Shown: one piece after another, positions 48,822 to 56,566 of the stretch
How the letters are laid out: each line of letters starts with the position of its first letter
Numbering within the stretch: the stretch's first letter is position 1
Assembly: GCA_965223755.1 (NCBI GenBank)
Contig: CBDCXF010000002.1
Location: 124,001 to 188,000, forward strand
DNA from: CBDCXF01 sp965223755
Lineage (GTDB): Bacteria; Acidobacteriota; Thermoanaerobaculia; Multivoradales; JAHEKO01
Length of the DNA stretch: 64,000 nucleotides
Reading direction: 5' to 3'
Program-made: the position numbers and the translations under genes
The notes under the pieces: model-generated
The model's input: the letters and a program-made list of their open reading frames with translations, nothing else
Told to the model about the DNA's origin: nothing
Databases searched by the model: none

Positions 48822-50069
48822 ATGAGTATCGACTGGATGGCCCTGGCACCAGTCTTTTTGCTCGGGGCTCTACTCGGTCTACTGATTGGTTTGGGCGTCG
48901 GCCTGGCTCGCAGTCGCAATTTGGAAATTCGACGAGCTGCCGAGATCGCGCGGGCCGAGGAACGCCTGCAGCTACAGGCGGAAGCAGCCGGCCAGCAAGA
49001 AGAGGTCTTTCGCGGTGTCGCCGCCGAGGCGCTACGCACGCAGAGCGAGCAGTTCCTTCAGTTGGCTGAACAGCGCCTCGCCACCGCCCGCGCCGAAGCC
49101 GGTAAGGATCTCGAACAGAGGCAGACAGCGGTAGCGCAGTTGGTCAAACCGCTGCAGGAGACCCTTGGACGCTTGGAGACCAAGACCGCCGAACTTGAGC
49201 GAGAGCGCGGCCGCGCCTACGGTGAACTGGACAAACATCTGAGGATTTTGGCGTCACAAACTCAGGGGCTGAGCCAATCCACCACCGAACTTTCGACTGC
49301 GTTGCGAGGCACGACGGCGGGCGGCCAGTGGGGTGAGATGGCTCTGCGCAATCTCGTCGAGTTGGCCGGCATGACCGAGCACGTGGATTTTCACAGCCAG
49401 GAAACTCTCGAAAGCGGTGGGCGCCCCGATTTGGTCGTCAACCTTCCGGGAGGTCGACGCATTGCGGTCGATGCCAAGGCTCCGGTGTCGCCCTATTTGG
49501 ACGTACTGGCGGGAGACGCCCAAGTGGATCCCAGTGAGACTCGCGCCCAGCTCGCCAAGACCATCCGCACCCAAGTCCAGCGCCTGGCGGCGCGCGGCTA
49601 CGCCGAACAACTAGTCGGCGAGATCGACTACGTGGTGCTGTTCCTCCCCACCGACGGTCTACTTGCCGAGGCATTCAAGGCCGATCGCGACCTGCAGGTC
49701 GACGCCTACAACCGCAACGTCATGCTGGTAACGCCGACAATTCTCGTCGCCTTGTTGCGCACCGTCGCGTTTGAGTGGCAACGCAATGCCTTGGAAAAGA
49801 ACGTCGAAGAGATCGGCGACTTGGCGGCCACGTTGATCGAGCGAACGGCGAACTACGCCAACAATCTATCTGAGCTGGGCACCAGTCTCGACCGCGCGGT
49901 GACCGCATTCAATCGCGCCGCCAATTCTTTCCGTACCCGAATCCGGCCGCTGCGGCGCCAACTGACGAGCCTCACCAGCGGCGACGAGCCCACCAAGAAA
50001 GAGCCCCAGGAGATCGGACAGCGGGTATTGGAGATGGATTCGGAGTCGACTGGCGACTGGGAAAACTAG
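48822..50069 (+). CDS. rmuC: DNA recombination protein RmuC
   Basis: 415 residues. N-terminal TM (VFLLGALLGLLIGLGVGLA), long coiled coil (about 40-140), then the RmuC nuclease-like domain: GTTAGGQWGEMALRNLVELAGMTEHVDF, GGRPDLVVNLPGGRRIAVDAKAPVSPYLDVL, FLPTDGLLAEAFKADRDLQVDAYNRNVMLVTPTILVALLRTVAFEW. D and K of VDAK are the PD-(D/E)xK type residues. RmuC limits inversions and sequence rearrangement at short repeats, of interest in a genome with many tandem arrays. Confidence 0.96.
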   Translation: MSIDWMALAPVFLLGALLGLLIGLGVGLARSRNLEIRRAAEIARAEERLQLQAEAAGQQEEVFRGVAAEALRTQSEQFLQLAEQRLATARAEAGKDLEQRQTAVAQLVKPLQETLGRLETKTAELERERGRAYGELDKHLRILASQTQGLSQSTTELSTALRGTTAGGQWGEMALRNLVELAGMTEHVDFHSQETLESGGRPDLVVNLPGGRRIAVDAKAPVSPYLDVLAGDAQVDPSETRAQLAKTIRTQVQRLAARGYAEQLVGEIDYVVLFLPTDGLLAEAFKADRDLQVDAYNRNVMLVTPTILVALLRTVAFEWQRNALEKNVEEIGDLAATLIERTANYANNLSELGTSLDRAVTAFNRAANSFRTRIRPLRRQLTSLTSGDEPTKKEPQEIGQRVLEMDSESTGDWEN

Positions 50070-50082
50070 GGTCTGTTCAGGG

Positions 50083-50844
50083 CTAGCGGCGCGCACGCGG
50101 CCGCTGCGAATTCGGATGTTCGGTCATGGGGTCGATGCGCACGACGTCGACCCGCCGGCGCTCCAAGCCCCTCTCGGTCTTGGTCACCACCATCAGATCC
50201 TGCAGGTAGTCGCCGACGGCGATGACCAGCTTGCCACCGACCGCGAGCTGATCGACCAGCGGCTGTGGTATGCGCTGCGGCGCCGCCGTCACCAGGATGC
50301 GGTCAAAGGGGGCCTTCTCAGGCCAGCCGCGGTAGCCGTTGCCGGTGTGGACCTCGACGTTGTCGTAGCCCAAGTCGCTGAGACGTTGCCGCGCCTGCCG
50401 AGCGAGGCCCGGCACGATCTCAACTGAATAGACTTCACGCGCCATCGACGCCAGCACCGCTGCCTGATAGCCGGATCCAGTGCCGATTTCGAGCACTCTT
50501 TCGCTGCCGTCCAGATCGAGCAGCGCGGCGGTCAAGGCGACCAAGTACGGCTGTGGGATGTGCTGTTCTTCGCCAATCGGCAGCGCCACGTCGTCATATG
50601 CGCGAGCGCCAACGTCACCGGACACGAAGAGGTGGCGCGGCACTTCTTGCATGGCGCTGAGAACGCGAGGATCGTCGATGCCCCGTGAGCGCAACTGCAG
50701 CTCGACCATCTCGCGGCGCTCACCTTGACGTTGATCGAGCAACCAGGGGTCGCTTGCCACGAGGCAAGCAGTCATCGCCAACGCGCCGGCAAACCAGACC
50801 GCAACGATCTTGTAAGGCCCGTGTTGTGTTCTTTGGGGCAGCAT
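50083..50844 (-). CDS. Exported protein-L-isoaspartate O-methyltransferase
   Basis: 253 residues from the ATG at 50844. Starts with a hydrophobic lipoprotein-like signal (YKIVAVWFAGALAMTAC). The mature part is a full PCMT: MVELQLRSRGIDDPRVLSAMQEVPRHLFVSGDVGARAYDDVALPIGEEQHIPQPYLVALTAALLDLDGSERVLEIGTGSGYQAAVLASMAREVYSVEIVPGLARQARQRL, then NGYRGWPEKAPFDRILVTAAPQRIPQPLVDQLAVGGKLVIAVG. The enzyme repairs isoaspartyl residues using SAM. An exported or membrane-tethered form is unusual because SAM is cytoplasmic; it may be anchored facing inward. Confidence 0.93.
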   Translation of the reverse strand: MLPQRTQHGPYKIVAVWFAGALAMTACLVASDPWLLDQRQGERREMVELQLRSRGIDDPRVLSAMQEVPRHLFVSGDVGARAYDDVALPIGEEQHIPQPYLVALTAALLDLDGSERVLEIGTGSGYQAAVLASMAREVYSVEIVPGLARQARQRLSDLGYDNVEVHTGNGYRGWPEKAPFDRILVTAAPQRIPQPLVDQLAVGGKLVIAVGDYLQDLMVVTKTERGLERRRVDVVRIDPMTEHPNSQRPRARR

Positions 50845-50939
50845 CCTCACCACTTCGATTCTTCCACAAGCGCCGCCTTGAAAACGTTTGTCGCGGCACC
50901 TCAAGCGGTTTGTGCAAGGGACAAGCCAGACTCGGTGTA

Positions 50940-52223
50940 ATGGGCCAGAGTTCATACAATACGCGGGTGCGCGTGCATCTCACCAATCTCGGTTGCAAGC
51001 TCAATCAAGCCGAAGTCGAGGCCATGGCGCGGGGGTTCTCCGCCCGCGGCCACGAGGTTGTCGATGAAGTGGCTGACGCCGACGTCCATGTCATCAACAC
51101 CTGCACCGTCACTCACGTCGCTGATCGGTCGTCGCGCAAAGCCGCACGCCGGTCTTCTCGTGACGCGCCGCACGTACGCACCGTGGTGACCGGCTGCTAC
51201 GCCACCGCAAAGGGCCTGGAAGCAAAGGAACTTGCGGGAGTGGAGCTTGTCGTTCCCAACGACCGCAAAGACCAACTCGTTGGAGAAGTCGAAAAGACGT
51301 TTCCCGAGTTGGCCGGCCTCGTCACCGAGCGTGAATCTCCTTACGGGCCGCTGGGACTGACGGCGGGACGGGCGCGCGCCGCGGTCAAAATCGAGGACGG
51401 ATGCAACATGACTTGTTCCTTTTGCATCATCCCCTTCACCCGCGGCAACCAAGTCAGCCGCCACCCCGATGAAGTCTGCGACGAGATCGGCCGCTTGGTC
51501 GCAGCCGGTCTGCGAGAAATCGTCCTCACCGGAGTGCAGATCTCGTCCTATCGGCACGGCGACTTGCGCCTGGTCGATCTGGTCAACCGGATTCGACCGC
51601 TCCTCGGTTCTGCCCGACTGCGACTCACTTCGATCGCGCCCTGGAACTTCGACTCCCGCCTCTTTGGACTATTGGAACGAAGTGAAGTCTGCCCTCACAT
51701 CCACCTCTCGCTTCAGAGTGGCTGTGACGCCACCCTGGAGCGGATGAAGCGTCCCTACACCGTGGCCCAGTATGAAGAGCTGGTCGACCGGATCCGTACC
51801 GCACAGCCACACGTGGCGATCACCACCGACGTCATCGTCGGCTTCCCCGGCGAAACCGATGAAGACTTCGCCGACAGTCTAAGTGCGGTTGGGCGCATGG
51901 GCTTTGCCAAGATCCACGCTTTCCCCTACTCACGACGGCAGCAAACCAGGGCCGCGAACATGGAAGGTCAGGTCCACCCCAAAATGTGCCGCGAACGAAT
52001 GGAGCAACTGCTTGAGGTCGCACGGGAGGCCGAAGCCCGTTTTCGAAGGCGGCAAGCAGGTCGAGAATTGGACGTCCTCTGGGAAGGAGCCGACCAAGAT
52101 CACGCGGTGGGCACCAGTGGCAACTACGTCAAGGTGCTCGGAAGCATCGATCGAGCGCATTGGCCTGGAGTTGAACGCGCTCGCGTCAGCATGGACGAAG
52201 GAGGGGCTTTGTGGACCGCGTAG
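50940..52223 (+). CDS. mtaB: tRNA-t6A37 methylthiotransferase (MtaB-type radical SAM)
   Basis: 427 residues from the ATG at 50940; a GTG at 50967 is closer to the conserved start (RVHLTNLGCKLNQAE). N-terminal MTTase domain with three cluster Cys: NLGCKLNQ, INTCTVTH, TGCYATAK. Radical SAM motif CNMTCSFCIIPFTRG (CxxxCxxC), then LTGVQISSY, HLSLQSGCDATLERMKRPYT, ITTDVIVGFPGETDEDF. C-terminal TRAM-like region weakly seen. It converts t6A37 to ms2t6A37 in tRNA reading ANN codons. Overlaps pmbA by 13 bp. Confidence 0.95.
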   Translation: MGQSSYNTRVRVHLTNLGCKLNQAEVEAMARGFSARGHEVVDEVADADVHVINTCTVTHVADRSSRKAARRSSRDAPHVRTVVTGCYATAKGLEAKELAGVELVVPNDRKDQLVGEVEKTFPELAGLVTERESPYGPLGLTAGRARAAVKIEDGCNMTCSFCIIPFTRGNQVSRHPDEVCDEIGRLVAAGLREIVLTGVQISSYRHGDLRLVDLVNRIRPLLGSARLRLTSIAPWNFDSRLFGLLERSEVCPHIHLSLQSGCDATLERMKRPYTVAQYEELVDRIRTAQPHVAITTDVIVGFPGETDEDFADSLSAVGRMGFAKIHAFPYSRRQQTRAANMEGQVHPKMCRERMEQLLEVAREAEARFRRRQAGRELDVLWEGADQDHAVGTSGNYVKVLGSIDRAHWPGVERARVSMDEGGALWTA

Positions 52224-53608
52224 CTGTGGATTCGGATCGGCCGGGCGCCAAAACCCGACAATCGCCTGACGCGAAAACCCCGAGGCGTTCCCAGTCTTCG
52301 CACCGGGAGGTGGTCGAACGTTTGCGCGATGGCATCGCAACTTCGTGTGCGGACGCCACCGAACTGGTCTGGATCGACAGCTCGAGGCTGTCGCTGGGCA
52401 GTCACGGTCGCTCAACAAAGGTGCGCTCTCTGGGCGAATGCACCCTGCTGATACGAACCCTGGAGAACGGTCGACTGGGATCCCATCGAGCTGTGCTCAC
52501 CGACGACCTGTCGGTGCGCGATGCTGTTCGCCACGCGGTCGCCGTGGCGCGAAGCCGGCCAGCCAGCCCCTTGAACGGTTTCGCTGAGCCTCCAGAGCGT
52601 GTTGAAGTCGATCGTAGTCTCCACTTCGATCGCGCCCTAGCCGATCTCGGCGTCCGGCGGGCAAAAAAACTGCTCGGCGAGTTGGGCCGGCGTCGCGAGC
52701 GCCATGCCTTGCGCTGGGGCACCACCGATCTAGTCGTGCTCAACAGCAACGGACTTGAGGCGCGCACGCGTGTCACCGGCGCCGCTCTCGAGGTGTGGAG
52801 TGGTCGGCGCATGGGGGCGGGACGGGCCGCCGGAGCTTGGAGAACGCTGGACACCGAGGCGATGCAGACGGTTTACGACCGCGCGCGGGCTCGTGACGCC
52901 ACCGGCGGTATCTCGGATCTGCCGCAAATGCCGGTGCCCGTCGTGCTCAGCAGCGAAGCTGCCGCCAAGCTGTGGATCATGCTCCATGATGCCGCATTCA
53001 CAGCCTCCGCCTACCGGCCTGAGGGTTCCCTATTGCGCGAGCAAATGGGCTCGCAAGTCTTTGGCGAGCAGATAACTCTCTATGACGATGGATCTCATTC
53101 CGGCCACTTGCCCTTCCCTCTCGACTTCGAAGGCCGTAGCAAGCAACGCACGCTGCTGGTTGACCAAGGGGTGCCCAAAACACCGGTTCTGGACTTGCGT
53201 CAGGCGGCGATCTACGGCCTCCAACCGACAGCCCACTCGGTGGGGGGCAAGGACGCCCGCGCCATGCACCTCGGGCTTGAGAGCGGCGATCTATCGCGGC
53301 GCCAGACGCTCGAGAAGGCGGAAGGTGGACTGTGGGTCGGCTGGATCGATCGTGTTGAGTGCTTCGACACCAACAGTCTGGGATTTCGGGCTCGCGCCTC
53401 CAACGTCCGCGTGATTCGCGGCGGAGAACTCGCCGACCCAACCTCCGACCTGATTTGGGAAGACAACATGCTGCGGGTGGCGTCAGAGACCACCGCTCTG
53501 GGTGCCGAGGTTTTGGACTGGTGCCCGGACAGTCTGCTTGGAGGCTGGAGAGGACCGGAGATGATCGTGCCCGAGGTGAGCGGATTGGTGGTTAGTGTTA
53601 GTGGGTAG
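52211..53608 (+). CDS. TldD/PmbA-family protein (PmbA/TldE-like)
   Basis: 465 residues, GTG start overlapping mtaB by 13 bp. Seen: DDLSVRDAVRHAVAVARSRPASP, LSSEAAAKLWIMLHDAAFTASAYRPEGSLLREQMGSQVFGEQITLYDDGSHSGHLPFPLDFEGRSKQRTLLVDQGV, SVGGKDARAMHLGLESGD, LGAEVLDWCPDSLLGGWRGPEMIVPEVSG. The HExxxH metalloprotease motif of TldD is absent, so this is the PmbA/TldE-type partner. TldD-TldE pairs process peptides such as microcin B17 and CcdA. No tldD in the window. Its 3' end merges into a tandem array. Confidence 0.88.
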   Translation: MDRVAVDSDRPGAKTRQSPDAKTPRRSQSSHREVVERLRDGIATSCADATELVWIDSSRLSLGSHGRSTKVRSLGECTLLIRTLENGRLGSHRAVLTDDLSVRDAVRHAVAVARSRPASPLNGFAEPPERVEVDRSLHFDRALADLGVRRAKKLLGELGRRRERHALRWGTTDLVVLNSNGLEARTRVTGAALEVWSGRRMGAGRAAGAWRTLDTEAMQTVYDRARARDATGGISDLPQMPVPVVLSSEAAAKLWIMLHDAAFTASAYRPEGSLLREQMGSQVFGEQITLYDDGSHSGHLPFPLDFEGRSKQRTLLVDQGVPKTPVLDLRQAAIYGLQPTAHSVGGKDARAMHLGLESGDLSRRQTLEKAEGGLWVGWIDRVECFDTNSLGFRARASNVRVIRGGELADPTSDLIWEDNMLRVASETTALGAEVLDWCPDSLLGGWRGPEMIVPEVSGLVVSVSG

Positions 53609-53676
53609 TGCTGGTTATTAGTGCTAGTGGTTAGTGCTGGTGGTTAGTGGCTCACTGGTCACTGGTCACTGGTCAC
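53586..53676. repeat. Compound tandem array at the pmbA stop codon
   Basis: Degenerate copies of GGTTAGTG(CTGGT) from 53586 to about 53650, beginning in the last codons of pmbA and including its TAG (53606-53608), run into four 7-bp copies of CACTGGT (about 53653-53676). The array fills the gap between the convergent pmbA and SpoIIE-phosphatase genes. Confidence 0.88.
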
Positions 53677-53682
53677 CCGTCA

Positions 53683-55227
53683 CTATCTCCACCGCGCCAC
53701 CACCAAAGTCTCGTCATCGGCTTGGGGCGCGCCAGTGGAAAACTCCTGTACCGCGGTGCAGATGCGCTCCACGATGGTTTCGCAACTCTCGTTTCGCGCT
53801 TCGCGCAAGACCTCTTTGAGTCGGTCCAGACCGAATTCTTCATCGTCCGTCGATTCCGCTTCGGTAATTCCGTCACTGTAAATGCACAGAACGCCGCCCG
53901 GCGTAAAGGCAGCGGTGTTGGTCACATAGGGCACGCCGGCGATCATCCCCAGAGGCATGCCCCCAGGTCCCAACTCCTCGATTGCTCCATCAGGCGTGAT
54001 CAGGAGCGCTGGGTTATGGCCGGCGTTCCCGTACACGAACTCCGGTGTGTCGCCGCCGACGGTGGCAATGAAGAAGGTCACGAACTTATTCGGTGCACTC
54101 GACGCCGCGATGTGGTCGTTGAGCCGGCTCAACAAGTCTTCGCTGACGTCGACTTGATCCAGAAGCAGTCGCAAAGCCGAGTAGATGGTCGACACCAGGA
54201 GCGCTGCCGGCACGCCCTTCCCCGACACATCACCGACCACCAGAGCCACCCTGTTTCCAGTCATCTCGATGAGATCGTGATAGTCGCCTCCGATATGGCG
54301 AGCGGAACGGCTCCAGGCGGCGAACTCGAACTCGTCCAAAGTCGGCAGTCGGCGCGGTAAGAGACGCTCTTGAATCTCCGCCGCCAGTTCCATCTCGCGC
54401 TCCATCCGTTCCTTGTCGAGCGCTTCGCGGTGGAGTCGAGCGTTCTCCAACGCGATCGCCGCTTGGCTGGCAAAGAGACCTAGGGTTGGAGCGTCGGAAT
54501 CGGCGAACGGCCCGACTCCAACGCGACTTTCCTTGTCACCCACCACTAGCAGGCCGAGCTGCCGGCAGTCGGCCTCAATCGGTCGCGCCAGGACATGGGC
54601 AACGCCGGGCAAGACTTCAGCCCCGCCGGTGTCTGTGAGCAACTCGCTGAGGACTTCGGAATCTAGATCGATGAACGGCAATGCGTCCCCGCCCACCGCT
54701 CCGGCCAAACGCAACCCGGCTTCCTCGGAAAAATAGAGTGCCCCTCGACTGGCGTCGAGGAGTGCAACCGCGCGCAGCAGAATCTCATCCACCAACTGCT
54801 CACCGTCGAGGGTGGAGGCAATCGCCAATCCGACATCGTAGAGCGACTGCAAGCGAACGTCTTCGAGCCCGGCCTGGAAGCGCCGGTGTTGAACCTCGCG
54901 TTCCAAATGACGACCCCGCAACAGCGCGGAAACTGCGGTCATCGCTATGGGGTTCGACGCCGAGAGGTCGGCGCCCGGGCTGAAGGCGACGATGCCGCCG
55001 TCGACGCGTACCGCGGGGCCGTCGTCATCCCCGGTCCAGCGTTCCGCCGTTCCTTCACCGACGTGCAGCCAGCGCACGTGATCGCCATGATCGGAGGTGA
55101 CGTAGATCGCAGCTCCCGAAGCGTCGTAGTGCGCGCGCAGCTCTTCTAGAACTGTGCGAATCTCGTTGGTAGTCGATCGCCCCGCGGCGGAAGAACTACT
55201 TCGCTGCAAGCGGCGCATACCGCTCAT
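53683..55227 (-). CDS. GAF-domain SpoIIE/PP2C-type protein phosphatase (RsbU-like)
   Basis: 514 residues. N-terminal region (1-125) of unclear fold, GAF domain about 130-290 (LQSLYDVGLAIASTLDGEQLVDEILLRAVALLDASRGALYF), coiled linker EREMELAAEIQERLLPRRLPTLDEFEFAAWSRSARHIGGDYHDLIEM and the SpoIIE phosphatase: LVVGDVSGKGVPAALLVSTIYSALRLL, NAGHNPALLI, GGMPLGMIAGVPY, LCIYSDGITEAESTDDEEFGLDRL. Metal-binding Asp residues (GGDYHD, GDVSGKG, SDGITE) are present. It should dephosphorylate the STAS protein encoded 2 bp upstream, releasing the RsbW-like kinase. Confidence 0.94.
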   Translation of the reverse strand: MSGMRRLQRSSSSAAGRSTTNEIRTVLEELRAHYDASGAAIYVTSDHGDHVRWLHVGEGTAERWTGDDDGPAVRVDGGIVAFSPGADLSASNPIAMTAVSALLRGRHLEREVQHRRFQAGLEDVRLQSLYDVGLAIASTLDGEQLVDEILLRAVALLDASRGALYFSEEAGLRLAGAVGGDALPFIDLDSEVLSELLTDTGGAEVLPGVAHVLARPIEADCRQLGLLVVGDKESRVGVGPFADSDAPTLGLFASQAAIALENARLHREALDKERMEREMELAAEIQERLLPRRLPTLDEFEFAAWSRSARHIGGDYHDLIEMTGNRVALVVGDVSGKGVPAALLVSTIYSALRLLLDQVDVSEDLLSRLNDHIAASSAPNKFVTFFIATVGGDTPEFVYGNAGHNPALLITPDGAIEELGPGGMPLGMIAGVPYVTNTAAFTPGGVLCIYSDGITEAESTDDEEFGLDRLKEVLREARNESCETIVERICTAVQEFSTGAPQADDETLVVARWR

Positions 55228-55229
55228 CT

Positions 55230-55616
55230 TTAACTATCGGACGAGCCGGATGCGTCTGCGGTGGCCGTGGTCGCCAATTCCTGAATGGCGGTGGTTTCGT
55301 CGTCGTAGATGCCCGCGTACTGGGCCAGGCCCATGATGTGAAAGGTCTTGGCAATGGTCGGCGTCAGGTCGCAGAAAGCCATGCGACCGTCTTGCTCGAT
55401 CATGTTCTCCAGAACCTCGATCAGGATCGAAATGCCAATCGAGTTGACGATCTTGGTCTTGGCAAGATTGAGCAGCAAGGTCCGCTCACCGCCATCGATG
55501 AGATCGGTGGCGAAGCGGGCGATCTCTTCGCCTCCCTGATTGTTGATATAGCCATCGGTGTAAATGACCGACAAGCCATCCCGGCGTTCAACGTTGACTT
55601 TGAGCGAATCCGTCAT
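55230..55616 (-). CDS. STAS-domain anti-sigma factor antagonist (RsbV-like)
   Basis: 128 residues. Reads LKVNVERRDGLSVIYTDGYINNQGGEEIARFATDLIDGGERTLLLNLAKTKIVNSIGISILIEVLENMIEQDGRMAFCDLTPTIAKTFHIMGLAQYAGIYDDE, a complete STAS fold. Ser59 in the NSIGIS motif is the equivalent of the phosphorylated Ser of RsbV/SpoIIAA (DSxG, here NSxG). Sits between the RsbW-like kinase and the RsbU-like phosphatase genes. Confidence 0.95.
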   Translation of the reverse strand: MTDSLKVNVERRDGLSVIYTDGYINNQGGEEIARFATDLIDGGERTLLLNLAKTKIVNSIGISILIEVLENMIEQDGRMAFCDLTPTIAKTFHIMGLAQYAGIYDDETTAIQELATTATADASGSSDS

Positions 55617-55626
55617 CGTTCTAGTC

Positions 55627-56046
55627 CTAGCGCATCTTTCTCATGATGACCTTAGTTCCGCTCCCACTGGATTGGAACTCTACCTCGTCCATCAGCCCAC
55701 GGATAATCTGGACTCCCCAGCCTCGCTTGCGCTTAGCGTGAATCTTGTCTTCGATCCGGGACTGCTCTACTGCATCTGGAGCGAAACCAACGCCGCGATC
55801 CCGCACTTCGATCTGCAAGAACTCGGGTTTGACGCTGAATCTCAGATGCACTTTGCCATCGCGAGCCTGACTATGCTCGATGACATTGATGCACGCTTCA
55901 ACAACAGCGATCTTAACTTCGTCAGCCTTATCGACATCGAGGCCCATGAAATCGGTAACCGCGGCAGCCGTTTCGCTTGCCGTCACCTCCATGTCCGCCT
56001 CGATCGGCAGCGTGACTTCGACCTCCTGTTGCTTCTTCGCTGGCAT
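55627..56046 (-). CDS. RsbW-like serine kinase / anti-sigma factor (HATPase fold)
   Basis: 139 residues. N-box VVEACINVIEHSQARDGKVHLRFSVKPEFLQIEVRDRGVGFAPDAVE: Glu50, Asn54, Glu57-His58; G1 box DRGVGF; later KRKRGWGVQIIRGLMDEVEFQSSGSGTKVIMRK with the G2-like GWGVQII. RsbW-family proteins bind a sigma factor or other partner and phosphorylate the STAS antagonist. No sigma factor gene is adjacent, so the target is unknown. Order RsbW-V-U with gaps of 10 and 2 bp indicates one operon. Confidence 0.93.
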   Translation of the reverse strand: MPAKKQQEVEVTLPIEADMEVTASETAAAVTDFMGLDVDKADEVKIAVVEACINVIEHSQARDGKVHLRFSVKPEFLQIEVRDRGVGFAPDAVEQSRIEDKIHAKRKRGWGVQIIRGLMDEVEFQSSGSGTKVIMRKMR

Positions 56047-56154
56047 CAGACCGGCCTATTGTCCGCTATGTGGCCATGGAAAGCCACAGTTCGCAGGCCA
56101 AAACAAACAAGAGCGAACTGTCATAAAGAAATCGAGCGCAAACTCAAGCGCTCT

Positions 56155-56310
56155 CTAGAACGCCAGGAACATTTGAAGCAGTATGACCGCGATCGGCGCG
56201 ATGGCGTCGCTCGCCAGCAACAAACCGAAAACGATGACACCTGCGGGCGCCCACCCGGCAACCAAAGACGGAGTCTGCGTAAGAGTTCGAGTGCGTGCCG
56301 CGCCTTGCAT
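56155..56310 (-). CDS. 51-residue membrane protein upstream of the RsbW-V-U operon
   Basis: 51 residues. ATG at 56310 has GAAGGA at correct spacing; stop at 56155-56157. N-terminus MQGAARTRTLTQTPSLVAGW is polar/basic. Residues 21-51 are a single hydrophobic stretch, APAGVIVFGLLLASDAIAP and IAVILLQMFLAF, ending at the C-terminus. It resembles a one-pass small membrane protein. It lies 108 bp before the RsbW-like gene on the same strand and could be the first cistron. Too short for confident detection, but start signal and codon use support it. Confidence 0.55.
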   Translation of the reverse strand: MQGAARTRTLTQTPSLVAGWAPAGVIVFGLLLASDAIAPIAVILLQMFLAF

Positions 56311-56437
56311 CGTCCTTCTCTAAAGGCAAGAGCGCTGCCAACCTGATGAGAAGCCAAGGAGGAAGACTTAAGTCGTTTATTTTCTTATAATTGAAAAAGG
56401 ATAGACAAAAGCGCTCGCAATCCGCGGCCACCGTAAA

Positions 56438-56553
56438 TGCGACATAATGCCGCGATTTTCGACTTCCTTGACAACAATCCTCGAAAATAGTCACAAATCG
56501 CCGCAATATTTGCGGAAAGGGACAAACCGCCGCATCTGCGGCATAATGCCGCG
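56438..56553. promoter_or_regulatory. Cluster of four palindromic sites upstream of the Rsb module
   Basis: TGCGACATAATGCCGCG (56438-56454), CCGCAATATTTGCGG (56501-56515), CCGCATCTGCGG (56530-56541) and TGCGGCATAATGCCGCG (56537-56553). The last contains a perfect 15-bp inverted repeat GCGGCAT-A-ATGCCGC. All share CCGCA/TGCGG arms. They fill the 256-bp gap between the Fis-type regulator's 3' end (56567) and the 51-residue gene (start 56310). A -10-like TATAAG on the minus strand lies near 56386. A regulator operator array is the simplest reading. Confidence 0.6.
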
Positions 56554-56566
56554 CGACTCGACTTAG

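Noticed and set aside
56420..56440. Sigma54 promoter TGGCCGCGGATTGC on the minus strand
   Set aside because: Distance between GG and GC is 9 instead of the strictly required 10 bases.
56144..56506. 120-residue minus-strand frame overlapping the 51-residue gene
   Set aside because: Composition is unlike coding DNA (Cys/Arg-rich, no domain) and it runs through the palindrome cluster; the shorter frame has the ribosome-binding site.
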